DNA of 64,000 bases from Cristatella mucedo (lineage: Eukaryota > Bryozoa > Phylactolaemata > Cristatellidae). This document shows, piece after piece, positions 1 through 11,835 of the stretch. Each line of letters begins with the position of its first letter. The stretch's first letter is position 1. Where the stretch lies: positions 3,122,501 to 3,186,500 of the forward strand of contig WPIO01000005.1 of NCBI GenBank assembly GCA_009760855.2, read 5' to 3'. The notes under the pieces are model-generated. The model ran no database searches. It was given only the letters and a program-made list of their open reading frames with translations, and had not been told where the DNA came from. The position numbers and the translations under genes were made by a program.

Positions 1-514
1 TGAAGTGTCCACAACGTAGCTTCCCATGGGACGACTGATAATTAATGACAAGGATAGTAATAATGGGTCTTTTGTATAGCGCCGTAGGAGAAATAAAAAT
101 GAAGCCACTGCAGGAGTGAAAGGTATCAAGTTTAGACAAGCAGCAGAAGGCAAAAGTGTATATGTATCGTGCTTAGTACAGCATGCAAAAGCACACAAGA
201 AGGTATTCATGGCCACCAGTTATTAAGAGCTCTGGCTAGCAAAATGCACTGAATTATACACACGCTAGCTCAAAAAGCACTCTTGTGCAAAAAATGACGA
301 GTTCACTGGTGCAAAGGGTAAGCTGAATGGAACACATATGTCTTTTCAGCTGAAGCTTAAATGATGCAAGGTCATTGCAGGTATCGAACGTTTCCGGAAG
401 CCTAGACTTTAATGCATATTAGCAAACGGTTTCAATTTATTTCTTACAAATGTACACAGAGAATACTTCGGATGCTGCCTGCGACTTATACCGATGTACC
501 GACAATTTAACTTG
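1..514. other. Non-coding, nothing recognised
   Basis: I see no exon-like reading frame, repeat family member or RNA gene here. The sequence is AT-leaning. Confidence 0.4.
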
Positions 515-1262
515 TGACTACTCGCCCTACGACAATTGGCCTGTACCAACCGGCCTATACTGCAATTGATCTATATGACAACTGACCTTTGTCAAGTAGC
601 CCGAACATCAGAAATAGGCAATACAAATCAAACTGGTGCAGGTCGGTTTTCTTTGATCAAATTAGGTTATATATGTATAAATTAAGTTAAAGTATATTAT
701 AAGGATTGGATATCAGCTAGTATAAGTAAATATAATTGATAATTTGTGAACTTAAAAATTTTTGAACATACAAATATTTATAAATCATGGAGTCAGCGAT
801 ACAGTACGCAATTTCCCAGCCTGGAAATGCTACTGCGATATATAGAAACTTTGACTTCTGGAAAGTAATCCCTAATGCAAGCAGCACTTCGATATTTGTC
901 GCATAGTTAGTTGAGAAGCTACAGTAACATTAATATCGATGGTATCTAGAACGTAATGAACATTTTTTGAAACTTCTAAGAGAAAAAACTGTTTTACTAA
1001 TAATTCTGTTGCATGAATATAAAAAACTCAGACAGTCGTGAATTCATTCTTAATTTTTTGTATCAATTGTGTAAATTAAAAATTGTGTATTATTTTTATA
1101 AATTGACATATAGATCTATTGTCGTATAGGCCAGTTAGTACAGGCCAGTTTACATAGGTCCAATAGTCGCAGACCAGATGGTATATTTATCCATTGTCGT
1201 ATAGGCCGGTTGGTACAAGCCAATTGTAGGGTCAGTAGTCGTAGGTTCAATAGTTACCCAAC
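515..1262. repeat. Foldback (inverted-repeat) element, probably a non-autonomous DNA transposon
   Basis: The left arm (about 527-588) contains ACAATTGGCCTGTACCAACC. The right end (about 1190-1245) contains its near reverse complement, built round GGCCGGTTGGTACAAGCC. A second, more diverged copy of the arm lies at 1103-1160 and includes the matching of ATCTATATGACA with TGACATATAGAT. The middle is AT-rich and non-coding. Arms with repeated internal units and no ORF fit a MITE or foldback element. I could not define a target-site duplication, so the exact ends and the superfamily are open. Confidence 0.6.
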
Positions 1263-2613
1263 CCTTATACCAGTGTGGCAATTTAGAGCATAGTTAAAAT
1301 CTAGAAACAGCACTTTTAATTCTTTTGGCTCTAAACCGCTCAGTTATTTCAAAGTATTCACAGGGAGCACAGTTCCCCTTTTTCTTGCTAAATCATCGAA
1401 TGATGGAATTTATGTTATGTGAAGTCACACTGCTCGAACCTTATTGTCACGCCCACTCAAGGTCGTGTTTAGCCTCCCTGGACAATTCCTGGCTGCAAGC
1501 TCGCTGATGTGTTGTTTATCGACTCACTTTTCTGGTTATGGTGTGTACAATTTTTAAAAAAAGGCCCGGCTAATTAGCGTCCGTATATAGCATTAGAAGA
1601 GCCTCTGCAGTTATTGTGCTTGCAATAGTCAAGAAAGAATTGCCTACAGCAGGACACAAACTCGCGACATGGGTCGTAAAGTGTGAGCGTCTTATCCTTA
1701 GCCATCATATCATCCCACAATGAAGTTGATTGTGGAATATGTAATATTGCTAGCTCATAGATGATCCAGTGGGTTCCCTTGATGTGAATGTCCTCAAGGA
1801 TATTCTTGAATAATAATAATGGTAATAATAAAATACTAGTTTAAGGCCATATGAGAACTAAATCTTTCCAAGTGATACACATATATTTGAACATAAGTAT
1901 GTCTAGTGTTTAAGGAATGCCTTATGGAGGTGGTTTCGTAAATGTTACTGAGAGTTTTGCCATTGTCACAATTGCTGGGAGTCACTGCATTATGTGATCC
2001 AAAATGCTTTAGCTCACTGCTTGTGCTCAACTCGGTCCTCGTGCCGACAGCTTTGAGTTGATGACCATCCCTCCCGTGTTCGGGAGATATGTGCCAGGCA
2101 GGAGGCAGGCTGAGGGGTATTGCACAGGCTTATGGTTGCAGACCGTTAACAATGATCCATTGTTCCTGTTAGCCCCTGTGCTCCTGTTTACAGATACGAA
2201 TCTCTCTTTTGACCGACCTGCCGGTTCATGTTGATGCCGAACCCTGGATACAAACGTCCGGTCAAGTTGTCATTTTAAAGTCGGCATTGAAGGTATAGCC
2301 AATGTCACAGGTCATCTATGAATTAGTATCAGTTAGGATTGATGATTGCGGAAGCAGTCTAGTCACAGCTTCTCCCATGCCTGGTCTGTGCATGTCATCT
2401 GTGGAGATGGCATGCTGGCATTTTGGATGTGATGCTGTGTGCAACTAAGTGTACATGAATTTGCTGACACGTGAGTGAATTTGCATGTGTGTTTTTATAA
2501 AAGTGAGCTCGGCAGATTTTTAAATTACTTTTTGGCCAAATGGTGATTTTGTTTATGTTCATTATGCAGCTGAAACAGAATGTCGCGGTTCTATCATCAT
2601 ATAATATGTATAT
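1263..2613. other. Non-coding, nothing recognised
   Basis: Short random reading frames only. A small (AAT)-type run lies near 1810-1830. No splice-bounded conserved peptide was recognised on either strand. Confidence 0.35.
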
Positions 2614-2750
2614 TATTCATTTGTATAGCGCCCCAAGAGAACCTAATCTCTATTCAGGCGCTTCACATATGCCTCGGGGCTCGAGCCCACGACCTCAGCC
2701 AGACCTTGGTCGGGGTGAGCACCTTAACCGCCGGAGCAAACCAGCTCGGC
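2614..2750 (-). mobile_element. SINE-1 copy (tRNA-derived head, LINE-like 3' tail)
   Basis: On the minus strand it starts with a tRNA-like head (box-A-like GGTTAAGGTGCTC, box-B-like GGGCTCGAGCCC). It continues through GAAGCGCCTGAATAGAGATT into the hairpin AGAGATTAGGTTCTCT and the outer stem GGGCGCTATACAAATGAAT. This is one of the best-preserved copies and served as a reference for the family. It lies alone in non-coding sequence. RNA polymerase III transcription is inferred from the head. Confidence 0.8.
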
Positions 2751-4140
2751 ATGATTAGTAACAGTGAGTAGTCTATATCCGGCTATTACCTGGTTCACTA
2801 GACCCGGTCCTAAACCAGTTTACTCACCCCGTGTTTTATTCCATCTATGACTATGTCGTTCTGTTAGGAATCGAGTTGTTTTGGCAAATCCGGACATCTG
2901 AATATGTAAGGGTTGTCTGCTGTCCTCATGTCTCAGAGGAAAGAATAAAAGCCGTGAAATAATGTATCCTATTCCGTGTTTTTGCTGTCTAACAAGCAAC
3001 CGTCAAATCAGCAAAGTCTGTGGCCGAGCTTTAATGATAACAATGCAGTCAGTCCCCTTACTTACGAAATAGATATTGATTGGAAGATGTATCGCAAGTA
3101 GAATTTTCGTAAGTCGATAGTGGTATAGGATACGTTCTACTATGATACGTTCAGCCGCTTTCAGACATTGCTTCCTCCCTACTGTTTTCGGCATTGTCAA
3201 ATCTACTGACCATGAACGGATTTTGAAAGTTTTCTTGGATAATTTTTTAATTTTTCTCGTGACCGTGGCAAGTGCGTATCTCCGGATTTGTGTAAGTCGA
3301 ACCGTTGTAATTCGGGGGCTGACTGTACGCATTAGATTGTTCAGTCTCATTTCGATTCTGTGTCTTGAAATCATCTGTTTCTCGTGGTTATTCTAGCATT
3401 CATTTGTATAACCCAGTTGACTCCTATGTTTGCTAAATTTTGCATCGTGGCTGCTTCATTTTCTTTCGTCACCCCATGTGCATGACCTCACTCACAATAA
3501 AGGTCACACACTCGATCAAATATTTGCCTGTAATTGTATGCTGTTCTACCATATTCCTCACGTCTGACCACATGCAGATCTCATCCACTCTTTGGAGTGT
3601 GTGTCCTCTTAGGTATCAAACGTCATATCTGAATCCCCAAACTTTGAGATCTTGACATTAAGCTGTCTATCAAAACATCTTCGTTGTGTTTAATCCTACA
3701 TCCGACCTTCTCATTGGTGTTAAAATGCATATTTGTATCATGGTTATATATGGTATTCACAGAATAACACTTTTTGGGAGCACCTTCCATTGACTGAATG
3801 TAAGTAAGCATGCGGTACGACTGCACGGTCACTTTCCCCTGCACAAAGGTTTCGTCTGCACTGCCGAGCTTTGGTCTGCTAGATCTGTGGCAAACCGAAG
3901 GAGTGGAGTCAGAGCTAGCTCCTGAGGTACCCGAAATCGAGGTCGGCCACGAGTAGCAGCAGCACGAGTGTCGTTCTCCACTCCTGCAAGCAAGGTCTTT
4001 GTGACTCCGACATACGTGGTCTTGCAGTACGAGTTATATAAGCAGCTCATTGACTTCGAGGTTCGGTCTCTTTTAGTTCCTTCTATTCTCTTGCTGCAGC
4101 CTACTCGTGTGAATACTTCGTAATCAGGCTTCTTATCAAG
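2751..4140. other. Non-coding, nothing firm
   Basis: Open stretches exist on both strands near 3003-3396 but have no recognisable domain and overlap each other. No repeat family was recognised. Confidence 0.3.
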
Positions 4141-4144
4141 CCAC

Positions 4145-4345
4145 TTGCCCCTCTTACTCCACTAGCAGAGTCGCTGTGCCTCTAACCCAATTGATTCTTC
4201 TTAAACCCTATGGAGACCGTGCCTTCTGTTCTTTTGCTCCTAAAGTGTCGAACTTGCTACCGGCTGACATCACGACATCTCCTGACGTGACATTTAAAAA
4301 GAAAACTCAAAACTGCCTGTTCTGTGTTGGCTCCGTCGGTGGAAA
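4145..4345 (+). mobile_element. LINE family A, fragment of the ORF2 C-terminus
   Basis: The + frame encodes a decayed version of the CR1/L2-type ORF2 C-terminus: YGDRAFCSFAPKVSNLLP, then a TSPDVTFKKK-type ending. It matches the better copies in this window, whose sequence is GDRAFSSYAPKAWNSLP. The copy lacks the terminal hairpin tail seen elsewhere and is 5'-truncated. Confidence 0.6.
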
Positions 4346-5837
4346 CCGTCCTTCGTATGCCGTGCTGAAACAGTGCATGGTATACTAATCAGTAGACTTG
4401 CTTCCTTTCCATCAAATGTAAAATTCTCATTCTTATAAATGTTGTTATACCGTGCACTCTGTAGAGGCCTTGTCGATAAAAATAACAAGCAAGCCCAACC
4501 GAATTGTGCTGCTGGCTCAGCTGCTGTCACTGGCTAGGCTACACTTGAAGGCTCATTTATCATGCCTTTTTTAGGCAATCATGCTCAAAAAGCTTAAACA
4601 AAAAATGAAGAGGCGGAATACTGAGCCCGGAGCATCACTTGGAACTACATTCGAGCAGCCGTCGGGCTCTCCCCCGATTACGGCTTCGGTGTCTGTGGAG
4701 GAGAAGAGTGCTTCTGACTTCTGCTGATCTGAGCATCGCTGGATCTCGACAGGGCTCCTTATGCAGTTTCATTGCTAGCCATGACCTTCGTCTGCGTGTA
4801 ATAGCGTGCCGTGGCACATGACTGCAAGAGTCACTGCCATCACCCCAACGTTTTTCATTGATCCTTTTCCCGTTGGAGATCTCCTGTGCTCCATTAATGT
4901 AGGCAATATTTGCCAGAAGAGCATCAGTTAAAGGATTTCCTTAATTTGCCACACTAAGCGTTTATATATGTCATGGCCGTTTGACGGCTATGTTGTCTGC
5001 CACTTGCCAGTGGCTGCTGAGCACTGCAGCTTAACCAATCTGAGCAGCAGGATTCTTTTTCCTTGTTCACACACGCCAGTGAAAAGAAACCCTCGGTTGG
5101 CTTTAGTATCTTATCACAGGCAATCATCGTGTTGTCCCTTTTTATGTATTTTTGGTTGTAATGGCTCTGTAGTCTAATAATGCTTTACAAGAAAAGTTCT
5201 CCTTAATCATGTGAATGTTGCCCTGAAAACGTATCCGTTTTTGCTGCTGTTAGTCGCTATTGTGTATTGCCACAGAACACTCTAACCGGGCCATGGTCGC
5301 TGAAGAAGGCGATGCTGGTTGCCCTCGTACGGCCCTGCTGCACAAATAATGTAGACAATGCTCTAATGTTGCATACCGTGGTCCTTCCTGTGGCTTCATT
5401 CGTCAGTATTGCTGCCACACCTGTCACGTATACGTGAATGCTGGCATCCACTTTTGTCTTTGTTCGTGAAGGTACGTCATGATGAGTTGGTTAATATTTG
5501 TGCATCGCTGTTGTTCCCACTTTTAAAGGCAGAGAATAATCTTGACTGTGTCGTCCGTCTGTAAGCTGGTCTTGAATGAGAGTATTTAGCATGCAGCAGG
5601 CCTGGATGTGTTGATTGGTTATACTGTACTGAAAGTCTTGCAGACGTTTACTATCAGCTTGTGCCTGGTAATGTCCAAGCTTGCCTTCTTATTAGTACCG
5701 GACGCTTAACCCATTTGTGTGATAATATTATGGCGAGTTGTTGTGTAAAAATACATGTTTTATAGAACTATTTTTCTTGCCTTATCTTGTGATTTTGCTG
5801 TTCTCAGCTACTCGTAGTTATTTTGTGACATCGGAAA
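4346..5837. other. Non-coding, one weak golgin-like small ORF
   Basis: The only notable coding signal is a 48-codon + strand ORF at 4581-4727 whose start resembles golgin N-termini; it is treated as a low-confidence finding. The rest has no recognised feature. Confidence 0.3.
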
Positions 5838-5838
5838 A

Positions 5839-5865
5839 TGACGTCAAATGTCATGTATGACGTCA
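5839..5865. promoter_or_regulatory. Two perfect CRE palindromes (TGACGTCA)
   Basis: TGACGTCA occurs at 5839-5846 and 5858-5865, 19 bp apart, each inside a direct repeat of TGACGTCAAATGTCAT. The palindrome is the full CREB/ATF consensus. No gene start was recognised nearby, so a regulatory role is only a possibility; a short tandem duplication may have copied one site. Confidence 0.35.
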
Positions 5866-6352
5866 AATGTCATACATTATCCAGAGCTTTGGGGTCTGGT
5901 GGGCATGGTGTACGAATGCTACTGTGGGAGAACCTCCTTTCATACTATTTCGCGTAATGACTATGAATCCCCCAACTGTATTGTTGCATTGCTTGCAAAT
6001 ACCTTCAATTCCTTGAAAACTCGCTGGGTCAGAGGCTGTTGCTAATGCAGGCTTTGGTGTCTATTAGTTTTTCTACATGAATACTGCAAATCTGTGAACA
6101 CATACTGATACATACAGCAACCCTACCTTGCACTGTAACGGAACTACTGTATGCAATACATATTCTCGGGCCAAGTCACTGCCGTGTTAAGCCAAGGAGG
6201 TCCCAGGCCTTGACCATTATAAGTGTAGTCAATTACAGGAATGCGGAAGTATCATGTTTGCCAGCCAAGCTGTTGATGCAACTCTTATTTGACCTTCTTC
6301 CTTATGCATACGTTATCGGGTCATTGTTTGTAGGTGTCTAAGTAGCTCGGGT

Positions 6353-6440
6353 GGTGTAGAAATTGAGTGCTGGCAGTGCTGGTGTCGCCAAATGAAATTG
6401 TATAGATGGTGTAGAAATTGAGTGCTGGTGTCGCCAAATG
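6353..6440. repeat. Local direct repeat
   Basis: The block GGTGTAGAAATTGAGTGCTGG followed by TGTCGCCAAATG occurs at 6353-6394 (with a 9-bp internal duplication) and again at 6408-6440. It looks like a recent slippage duplication. Confidence 0.75.
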
Positions 6441-6817
6441 CTCTGTTGCTACCTGTACATATGTTTCTGCTGCCATCGCCTAAACCCATATGTTATTGCA
6501 TCAGCAATGAGCATGAGCACAACTTGGGCATTTCTGGTTATCATATTGTCCGTAGCATGAGAATTCTACTGGCCTGTGGCATTCGTGAGAAAATGGGCAC
6601 ACTTGTAGGTCTGCACGCCTGTGTCTACGGCTGCTGGCTCCTGTTTGTGACCTGTTCGGCATGTTGCAAGTAGCCTTTCCGATCAATTTTTGTCCCTGCT
6701 CTGAACAGCCGTAGAGGGCAATTTGGTCTTGTTGCATTTAGGTCATTAACGTTATATTCCACTCCTTGTCGAGGACGACTAGTAAGCTGGCCGATGATTG
6801 AGCACTAAGCTTATACT

Positions 6818-7500
6818 AATAATAATAATAACACACTTGATAAAGTGCCCTCAGAGAACTCAATCTCTTTCTAGGCGCTCTACATATGCTTCAAAGTAAG
6901 CATGATTGAATGGTTAGTAGTAGCATGCTCAATAAACAGCAAGAATCACATGGTTAGGGGTGACATGCACAGGGTCGCCATGCAAGTGTGGTTAGTGGCA
7001 GCATGCAGTGTCAGCCCGAATAAGCACATACAGGACGAATCACAGAGACCCACTAAATGCTGTCATAAAATATGTGCGTTTTTAATTTCTTTTTAAATGT
7101 GGTCAAGTCAAGGGATGTCGTGAAAGAAGTCGGGAGTGAGTTCCAAGCTTTGGGAGCATACGAACTAAAGGCATGGTCTCTCAAAGGATTTGAGGTTTGT
7201 AAACAGGTAAACAGATTGTAAATAGGTGAGGTATAGGTAAACAGTTGGATTCCAAAAAGCAAGTGGTACGATACTTAGCTTGCTGGGGCAGTAGATGTGA
7301 TCGGTAGGCTGGAGCCAAAGAATGAAGAGACCTGAAAGTGAGCGACAAAACCTTGAAGTCAATGCGTTGCTTGACTGGTAGCCAGTGCAGGTCGGTGAGA
7401 AGTGATGTGCTGTGGCAACTGCGATGCTATAGACAGAGGAGGCTAGCTGCAGAGTTTTGCACCAGCTGTAAGCCCCTGATGTGCTGTATTTCAATGACTG
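6818..7500 (-). mobile_element. LINE family A, 5'-truncated copy
   Basis: The left end is an (AAT)n run followed by the tail hairpin (AGAGAACTCAATCTCT). The minus strand then encodes the ORF2 C-terminus, including FSSYAPKAWNSLPTSF and TFKKKLKTHIF, and before that the LVQNSAARL-like and LPV-type connection region in shifted frames. Frameshifts break the ORF. The copy abuts a + oriented copy at 7501, forming a tail-out inverted pair. Confidence 0.75.
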
Positions 7501-7655
7501 CCCATGTTATTCATTTTGTTTGTTTTTCAAGCATGATTTTACTTACTATTCTATTGCGTATCACTTTGCAGCAAATGTAAAGCGCCTAGAAAGAGATTAA
7601 GTTCTCTGAGGGCGCTTTATCAAGTGCAATATTATATTATATTATACTGCCTGCT
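7501..7655 (+). mobile_element. LINE family A, 3' end only
   Basis: This is the 3' UTR in + orientation: CATGTTATTCATTTTGTTTG, then GCAGCAAATGTAAAGCGCC, the hairpin AGAGATTAAGTTCTCT, the outer stem GGGCGCTTTATCAAGTG and an (ATATT)n end. It starts where the minus copy 6818-7500 stops. Confidence 0.8.
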
Positions 7656-8207
7656 CTAGTAGGTGGTTGTCTGAACCTGGTGTCGTGGGATATTAATCAC
7701 CTGCATGACTTACCAGGCTCAGTGATTTTAATACTAGTCTAATAAACCATCTACTGACTGTTCTTGTTAGTGCCTATCAGTTAGTGGCACCCGTGACAGA
7801 TGATGCGGTATATAGATTAGCATTGCAGTGGCTGCTGGCACCAAACACTTTGTATCGTTATCTTTCTTCTAGGCAGTGCCTGGCTTGTCAACATCATGCA
7901 TGTCAATCATTTCTTGACAGCTGTCATTGCTAAGTACGTCACTACCTTACTGTGCAGGCTGTTCAAGTCAATTTTCTATGAGTGTGCAGCAATGCAATGT
8001 ATGAGCAGGCAGCTGTTATGGCGTATCCTTGATCCTGCTTAGCCTCATTGACCCCCACCCACTGGCTCACACTTGCCGGCCCTTGCTAGTTTAATGGCCT
8101 TTCTTTTTAAGATAAGAGTCTGTTAATGAAGTTTGTATTGAAGGAAGAGTAGTTGCTTGGATTGCCGAGAGCAAGTGTCAGTGTTCGACCCCTTAGTAAA
8201 AATAACA
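7656..8207. other. Non-coding, nothing recognised
   Basis: No exon, repeat family member or RNA gene recognised on either strand. Confidence 0.35.
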
Positions 8208-8425
8208 ATAATAAATTTGTATAGCCCCCTCAGAGAACTAAATCTCTTTCTAGGCACTAGCGCATGCAGTAAAGGATGTAGGTAATTATAATATGTGACA
8301 ACTTACATAGTGTCAGCACACAGTAGCACAAGGACAGTTCACGAGGATCCAGCGAATGCTTCGAGGAACAGGTGCGTTTGTTGCTTCTTTTAAGTGTCAT
8401 CAAGTCAGGGGATGTAAATAATAAA
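8208..8425 (-). mobile_element. LINE family A, short 3' copy
   Basis: An AAT-type run and the hairpin (AGAGAACTAAATCTCT) are followed, on the minus strand, by a remnant of the ORF2 end (TSPDLMTLKRSNKRTCS). A SINE-1 copy begins directly after it. Confidence 0.65.
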
Positions 8426-8428
8426 TAT

Positions 8429-8558
8429 AATTCATTTGTATAGCGCCCCAAGAGAACTTAGTCTCTATTTAAGCGTTTCACATAGGCCTTGGAGCTCAAG
8501 CCCATGACCTCAGCCAGACCTTGGTCGGGGTGAGCACCGGTGGACCAAACCAGCTCTG
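8429..8558 (-). mobile_element. SINE-1 copy
   Basis: It has the family tail (TAGCGCCCCAAGAGAACTTA at the left end) and the tRNA-like head (GGACCAAACCAGCT at the right end). Head and tail are both present, so it is close to full length. Confidence 0.8.
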
Positions 8559-8874
8559 CATCCTTCACATGACGACAAGAGCCAGCTGTCTCTCGTACGT
8601 GTGCAGGCACGGCCGTCTGACTGAAACATCTCTGGCCCATTCTCGATACCCACATGGCAAGTGTGGAGCAAGTAAAGTATCACGGTCGTGCAGTGGAGAG
8701 AGACAGAGAGGTGGAGAGAGGGAGAATGGTGGCATACGGATGTAAGTTACTTCGTCGAGAGTGAGGTTCAGGCTTTATGAACATGCATATAAGTTCCCAA
8801 AGTTGTATACGTATATGTAAGTGCATAACTTTGAATCCTTTGCAACAAAGCCCACAGCTCTAGACCTACGGTTG

Positions 8875-9000
8875 GGCCTTGACGGCTATCACGACCGCTT
8901 GCAGGGACAATAAACGATTGTCCACCGCAGGATTCGAACCCAAGACCTCGAGACCGAGGTCGTGAAAAGCAACCACCTTACCTAGTGTGCTATCACGGCT
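8875..9000 (-). mobile_element. SINE-2 copy (second tRNA-derived family)
   Basis: On the minus strand the head reads GCCGTGATAGC, GTAAGGTGGTTGC, then a box-B-like GGTTCGAATCC at about 8929-8939. The body contains GACAATCGTTTATTGTCCC and GCAAGCGGTCGTGATAGCC. It resembles a tRNA gene in its first 70 nt, but I see no full cloverleaf, and other copies in the window share the same body. That makes it a SINE and not a tRNA gene. Confidence 0.7.
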
Positions 9001-9600
9001 TTAGTTCTAACCATTTTCCAGAAGCGGTCCTGCTTCTGGCTTACAATGACCTGAACAATGCTGATCAGGGCAGGGTTTCCCAGCTGGTTCTCATAGAACT
9101 GTCGGCAGCATTTGACACAGTTGACTATCAGATCCGTCTGGAGTGCCATTCGACTAGCCTAGGTTTCACTGGAAGAGTGCCAAACTGGGTTGGTTCCTAT
9201 ATCAATGAGACGTGTCAGTGCTTAGATGCACAGGTTCATTGCTCTTGGTCGTCAGGCAAGTCCCTTAAGTATGGGATACCTCAGGGTTCGGTCTTCGGTC
9301 ATTCTTTCATTGCCTAAACTCACCCTCTGGCTGACGTCATTGCCAAACAGATTCTTGGCTTTCATATCTACCTGATGGCGCTTAGCTCTGTTTTTCGACC
9401 CTTGTAATCCTTGACCTGTATCCGACTCATTAAATACCTTTTAAGCCTGTATCGATGACATTCACAAGTGGGTGGCCTTTAACTTCCTGATGCTTACCGA
9501 TGATAAGACCATCATTATGCTCACGGGCAATCTGCTTCCACTGTCAATTCGGCCTACTTTCAGTGAGGAAGATTGCAAAAAATTAGGGCATGCTTTGACA
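9001..9600 (+). mobile_element. LINE family A, reverse-transcriptase fragment
   Basis: The + frame from 9001 encodes RT motifs of the CR1/L2 kind: LIELSAAFDTVDYQ (motif A, catalytic Asp), a GSYINETCQ-type thumb segment and SLKYGIPQGSVFGH (motif B). The frame stops near 9317. Matching peptides continue in other frames to about 9530 (IDDIHKWVAFNFLMLTDDKT). The YADD box is not preserved. It is a dead, internal fragment with no tail. Confidence 0.75.
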
Positions 9601-10139
9601 AGAGCACGGCAGACAAATTAGCTGTCACATGTGGAACATCGCGTCCAGATCCACGTATTACCTTTATTCGGCACTTAAAGGTCCAGCATGGCATCTGTTT
9701 GCATCCTCAGTCTCACCATGTAAAAAGCCTTCCAGTAATTATTATGAATGTTTTATCTGCATGTCTTATATGTCCTTGCTAGAGTTTGATAGGAAATGAA
9801 AAAAAAAACATTTTATAAAACTGCTTAACTATACATGTTTCTGTCACCAACAATGCCTCTGCAGGAGCCGGGCCGAGGCCGCCCCCCCCCCCCGATGGAG
9901 CTAGCTGGTTTTTCTTGCCATGTTTGTGTGTTTCTGAGCGGCTCCTGCTATTTGGACTGCGACGTGAACCTGATTTCCTGTGCCAGCAAGGTATTTCCTG
10001 TGATGCACAAAAGGAGCAGGACGCCGACGTAATCTCTCACGACAGGGATTTCAGGACCATCTCTCCCAGAAGGGACTAGCAGGAGCAAGCTATGTCGGTT
10101 GGTCACACTACAGAGCATCGATCTCAACACACTCACATA
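9601..10139. other. Non-coding, poly-A and poly-C runs
   Basis: Contains an A run near 9799-9807 and a C run near 9882-9894. No coding signal recognised. Confidence 0.35.
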
Positions 10140-10400
10140 AGCCTTCTCAGGAAGGATGACTTGGTCAGAATCTCACAGCTCATTCTGCTGGATCTCTCGA
10201 AGATATTTGACACGATTTATCATCAATTCTTTGGGTGTCTCGCCTACTCGTGGCTGGCATGACTCACCCAGTAATTAAAGTTCCATCTTAGTGGAAGAAT
10301 TCAGACTGTTGGTGTCAACCACGACGGTCATCCGGTGAGCCTTGAAAATATGGGGTATATTCCCCTTCTTGCCGGTACGTCATCACGGGTAATCTCGGCT
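10140..10400 (+). mobile_element. LINE reverse-transcriptase remnant
   Basis: The translated sequence holds a decayed motif A (ILLDLSKIFDTIYHQ) followed by a stop and a weak continuation (FHLSGRIQTVGVNHDGHP). The spacing matches the fragment at 9001-9600. It is too diverged to assign firmly to family A. Confidence 0.55.
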
Positions 10401-11774
10401 TCACTGCAAGCAGGTGGCACAGCTCAACCTGGACCTGGACCTGGACCTTTCCCATCCTTCCAATACGTTAAACTCTTAGCTGTCGTGCAGCTCGAGTTTG
10501 TAGACAAGAACTTGTCGGTTCTAGTCACATGACAGATCAAGCGATATCCCCATGCCGGAAGCTGCCATCGAAGCTAGTCCATGACACTTCCAAAACATGG
10601 CGTAGACCACAATACAACAACTGTATGTTGCTGATGAAGAGAGTGGCGTGTGAGCCCTTGGGATGCTCGACAATGTGCAGTTTGCTTTGACAAGCGCCTC
10701 ACATCTCATTATGGCTAGGAGCTCGACTAGCTTTATCGGCTATACAATTCGTTGAGCTCGTGCTCGTTTTTGTGTACGAATGTATAAGGGCAAGCGAGCG
10801 TGTGTGTATGTGTGTGCTTGCATGTGCACTCACGTGTTTGTGTGTGAGTGCATGTGTGTGTAGATAATGTTATATCTAGCGCTTCAAGGGACTGCTAAGG
10901 AATCGCTGAAACCGCTCTGATACACGCAGGCACTGTATGCAGACTATTTCAAAATATGAAAGCAGTCGATACTGTCAGTACCTCAGAAATTTCACAATAG
11001 TCTTCAGTTCTACAAGCCTTCAAGTAATAGGCACGAGGGTGGCCTGTGCAGGCAGGAAGCTGGCAAAAATCTGAGATCACGTCAGAGCCTACATGCAACT
11101 GATAACTAATTATTAATTGCTACACATCCAATTTATAGTGATAATAATTCAGATCCACTAATAAACTCTAGCAACTGCATTAATCCAGGCCGATTATAAT
11201 GCTTGCGTTTTTCTGTCCTACTTATATTGATACAGCCTTCGGAATTTAGATGCAAAATACCTAACTGCAATGAATCTATCGTAGCTGTCTATTTTTTACT
11301 TCAACACCATATCAGGCTGTAACAATCATTCGGTCGCAGATTTTCAGTCTCGATCACCACAGCATTTGCTGCAGCTGTTATCTCATTTTCACCAAAGTAG
11401 CACTTGGGGCAGCAAGCTGGGCTTCGAGCCATCATCTGAGATAACGGCTTCTCTGACATTCAGGTCGCCAGTACACTTGGCAGCAGACAGTTGAACATCT
11501 TCTACTTCAGTCCTACCACATAAAGTACCTCAAACGATTATCATTTGTATGTATTTATGTGTGCATTTACAGTACCTGCCAATATATAGGTATGTACTTT
11601 AATGTATGTATGGGTTCTCGTAATGTATGTATTGTATGCATGTGTGTATCTGTATCCCTACCGGTGACTCCACGAAACCACAATTCCAAGTGGATGTCGG
11701 ATGCGAATTTCTTATTAGAGATCTCAAAGGCTAGGTATCTTAAGGTGCACATAATGTAGCCTTTAGACTTATTT
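10401..11774. other. Non-coding, GT-rich patch
   Basis: An imperfect GT-rich stretch lies at about 10798-10862. Otherwise I recognise nothing. Confidence 0.35.
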
Positions 11775-11835
11775 CGCAGAGAAAAGAGACAGTGGGAGGC
11801 ATAGCTGAGTCAGGAGAACACTCAAGGAAGTGAGT

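Noticed and set aside
8875-9000. Possible functional tRNA gene
   Set aside because: Box A and box B-like motifs are present, but there is no cloverleaf and the body is shared with at least six other copies: a SINE.
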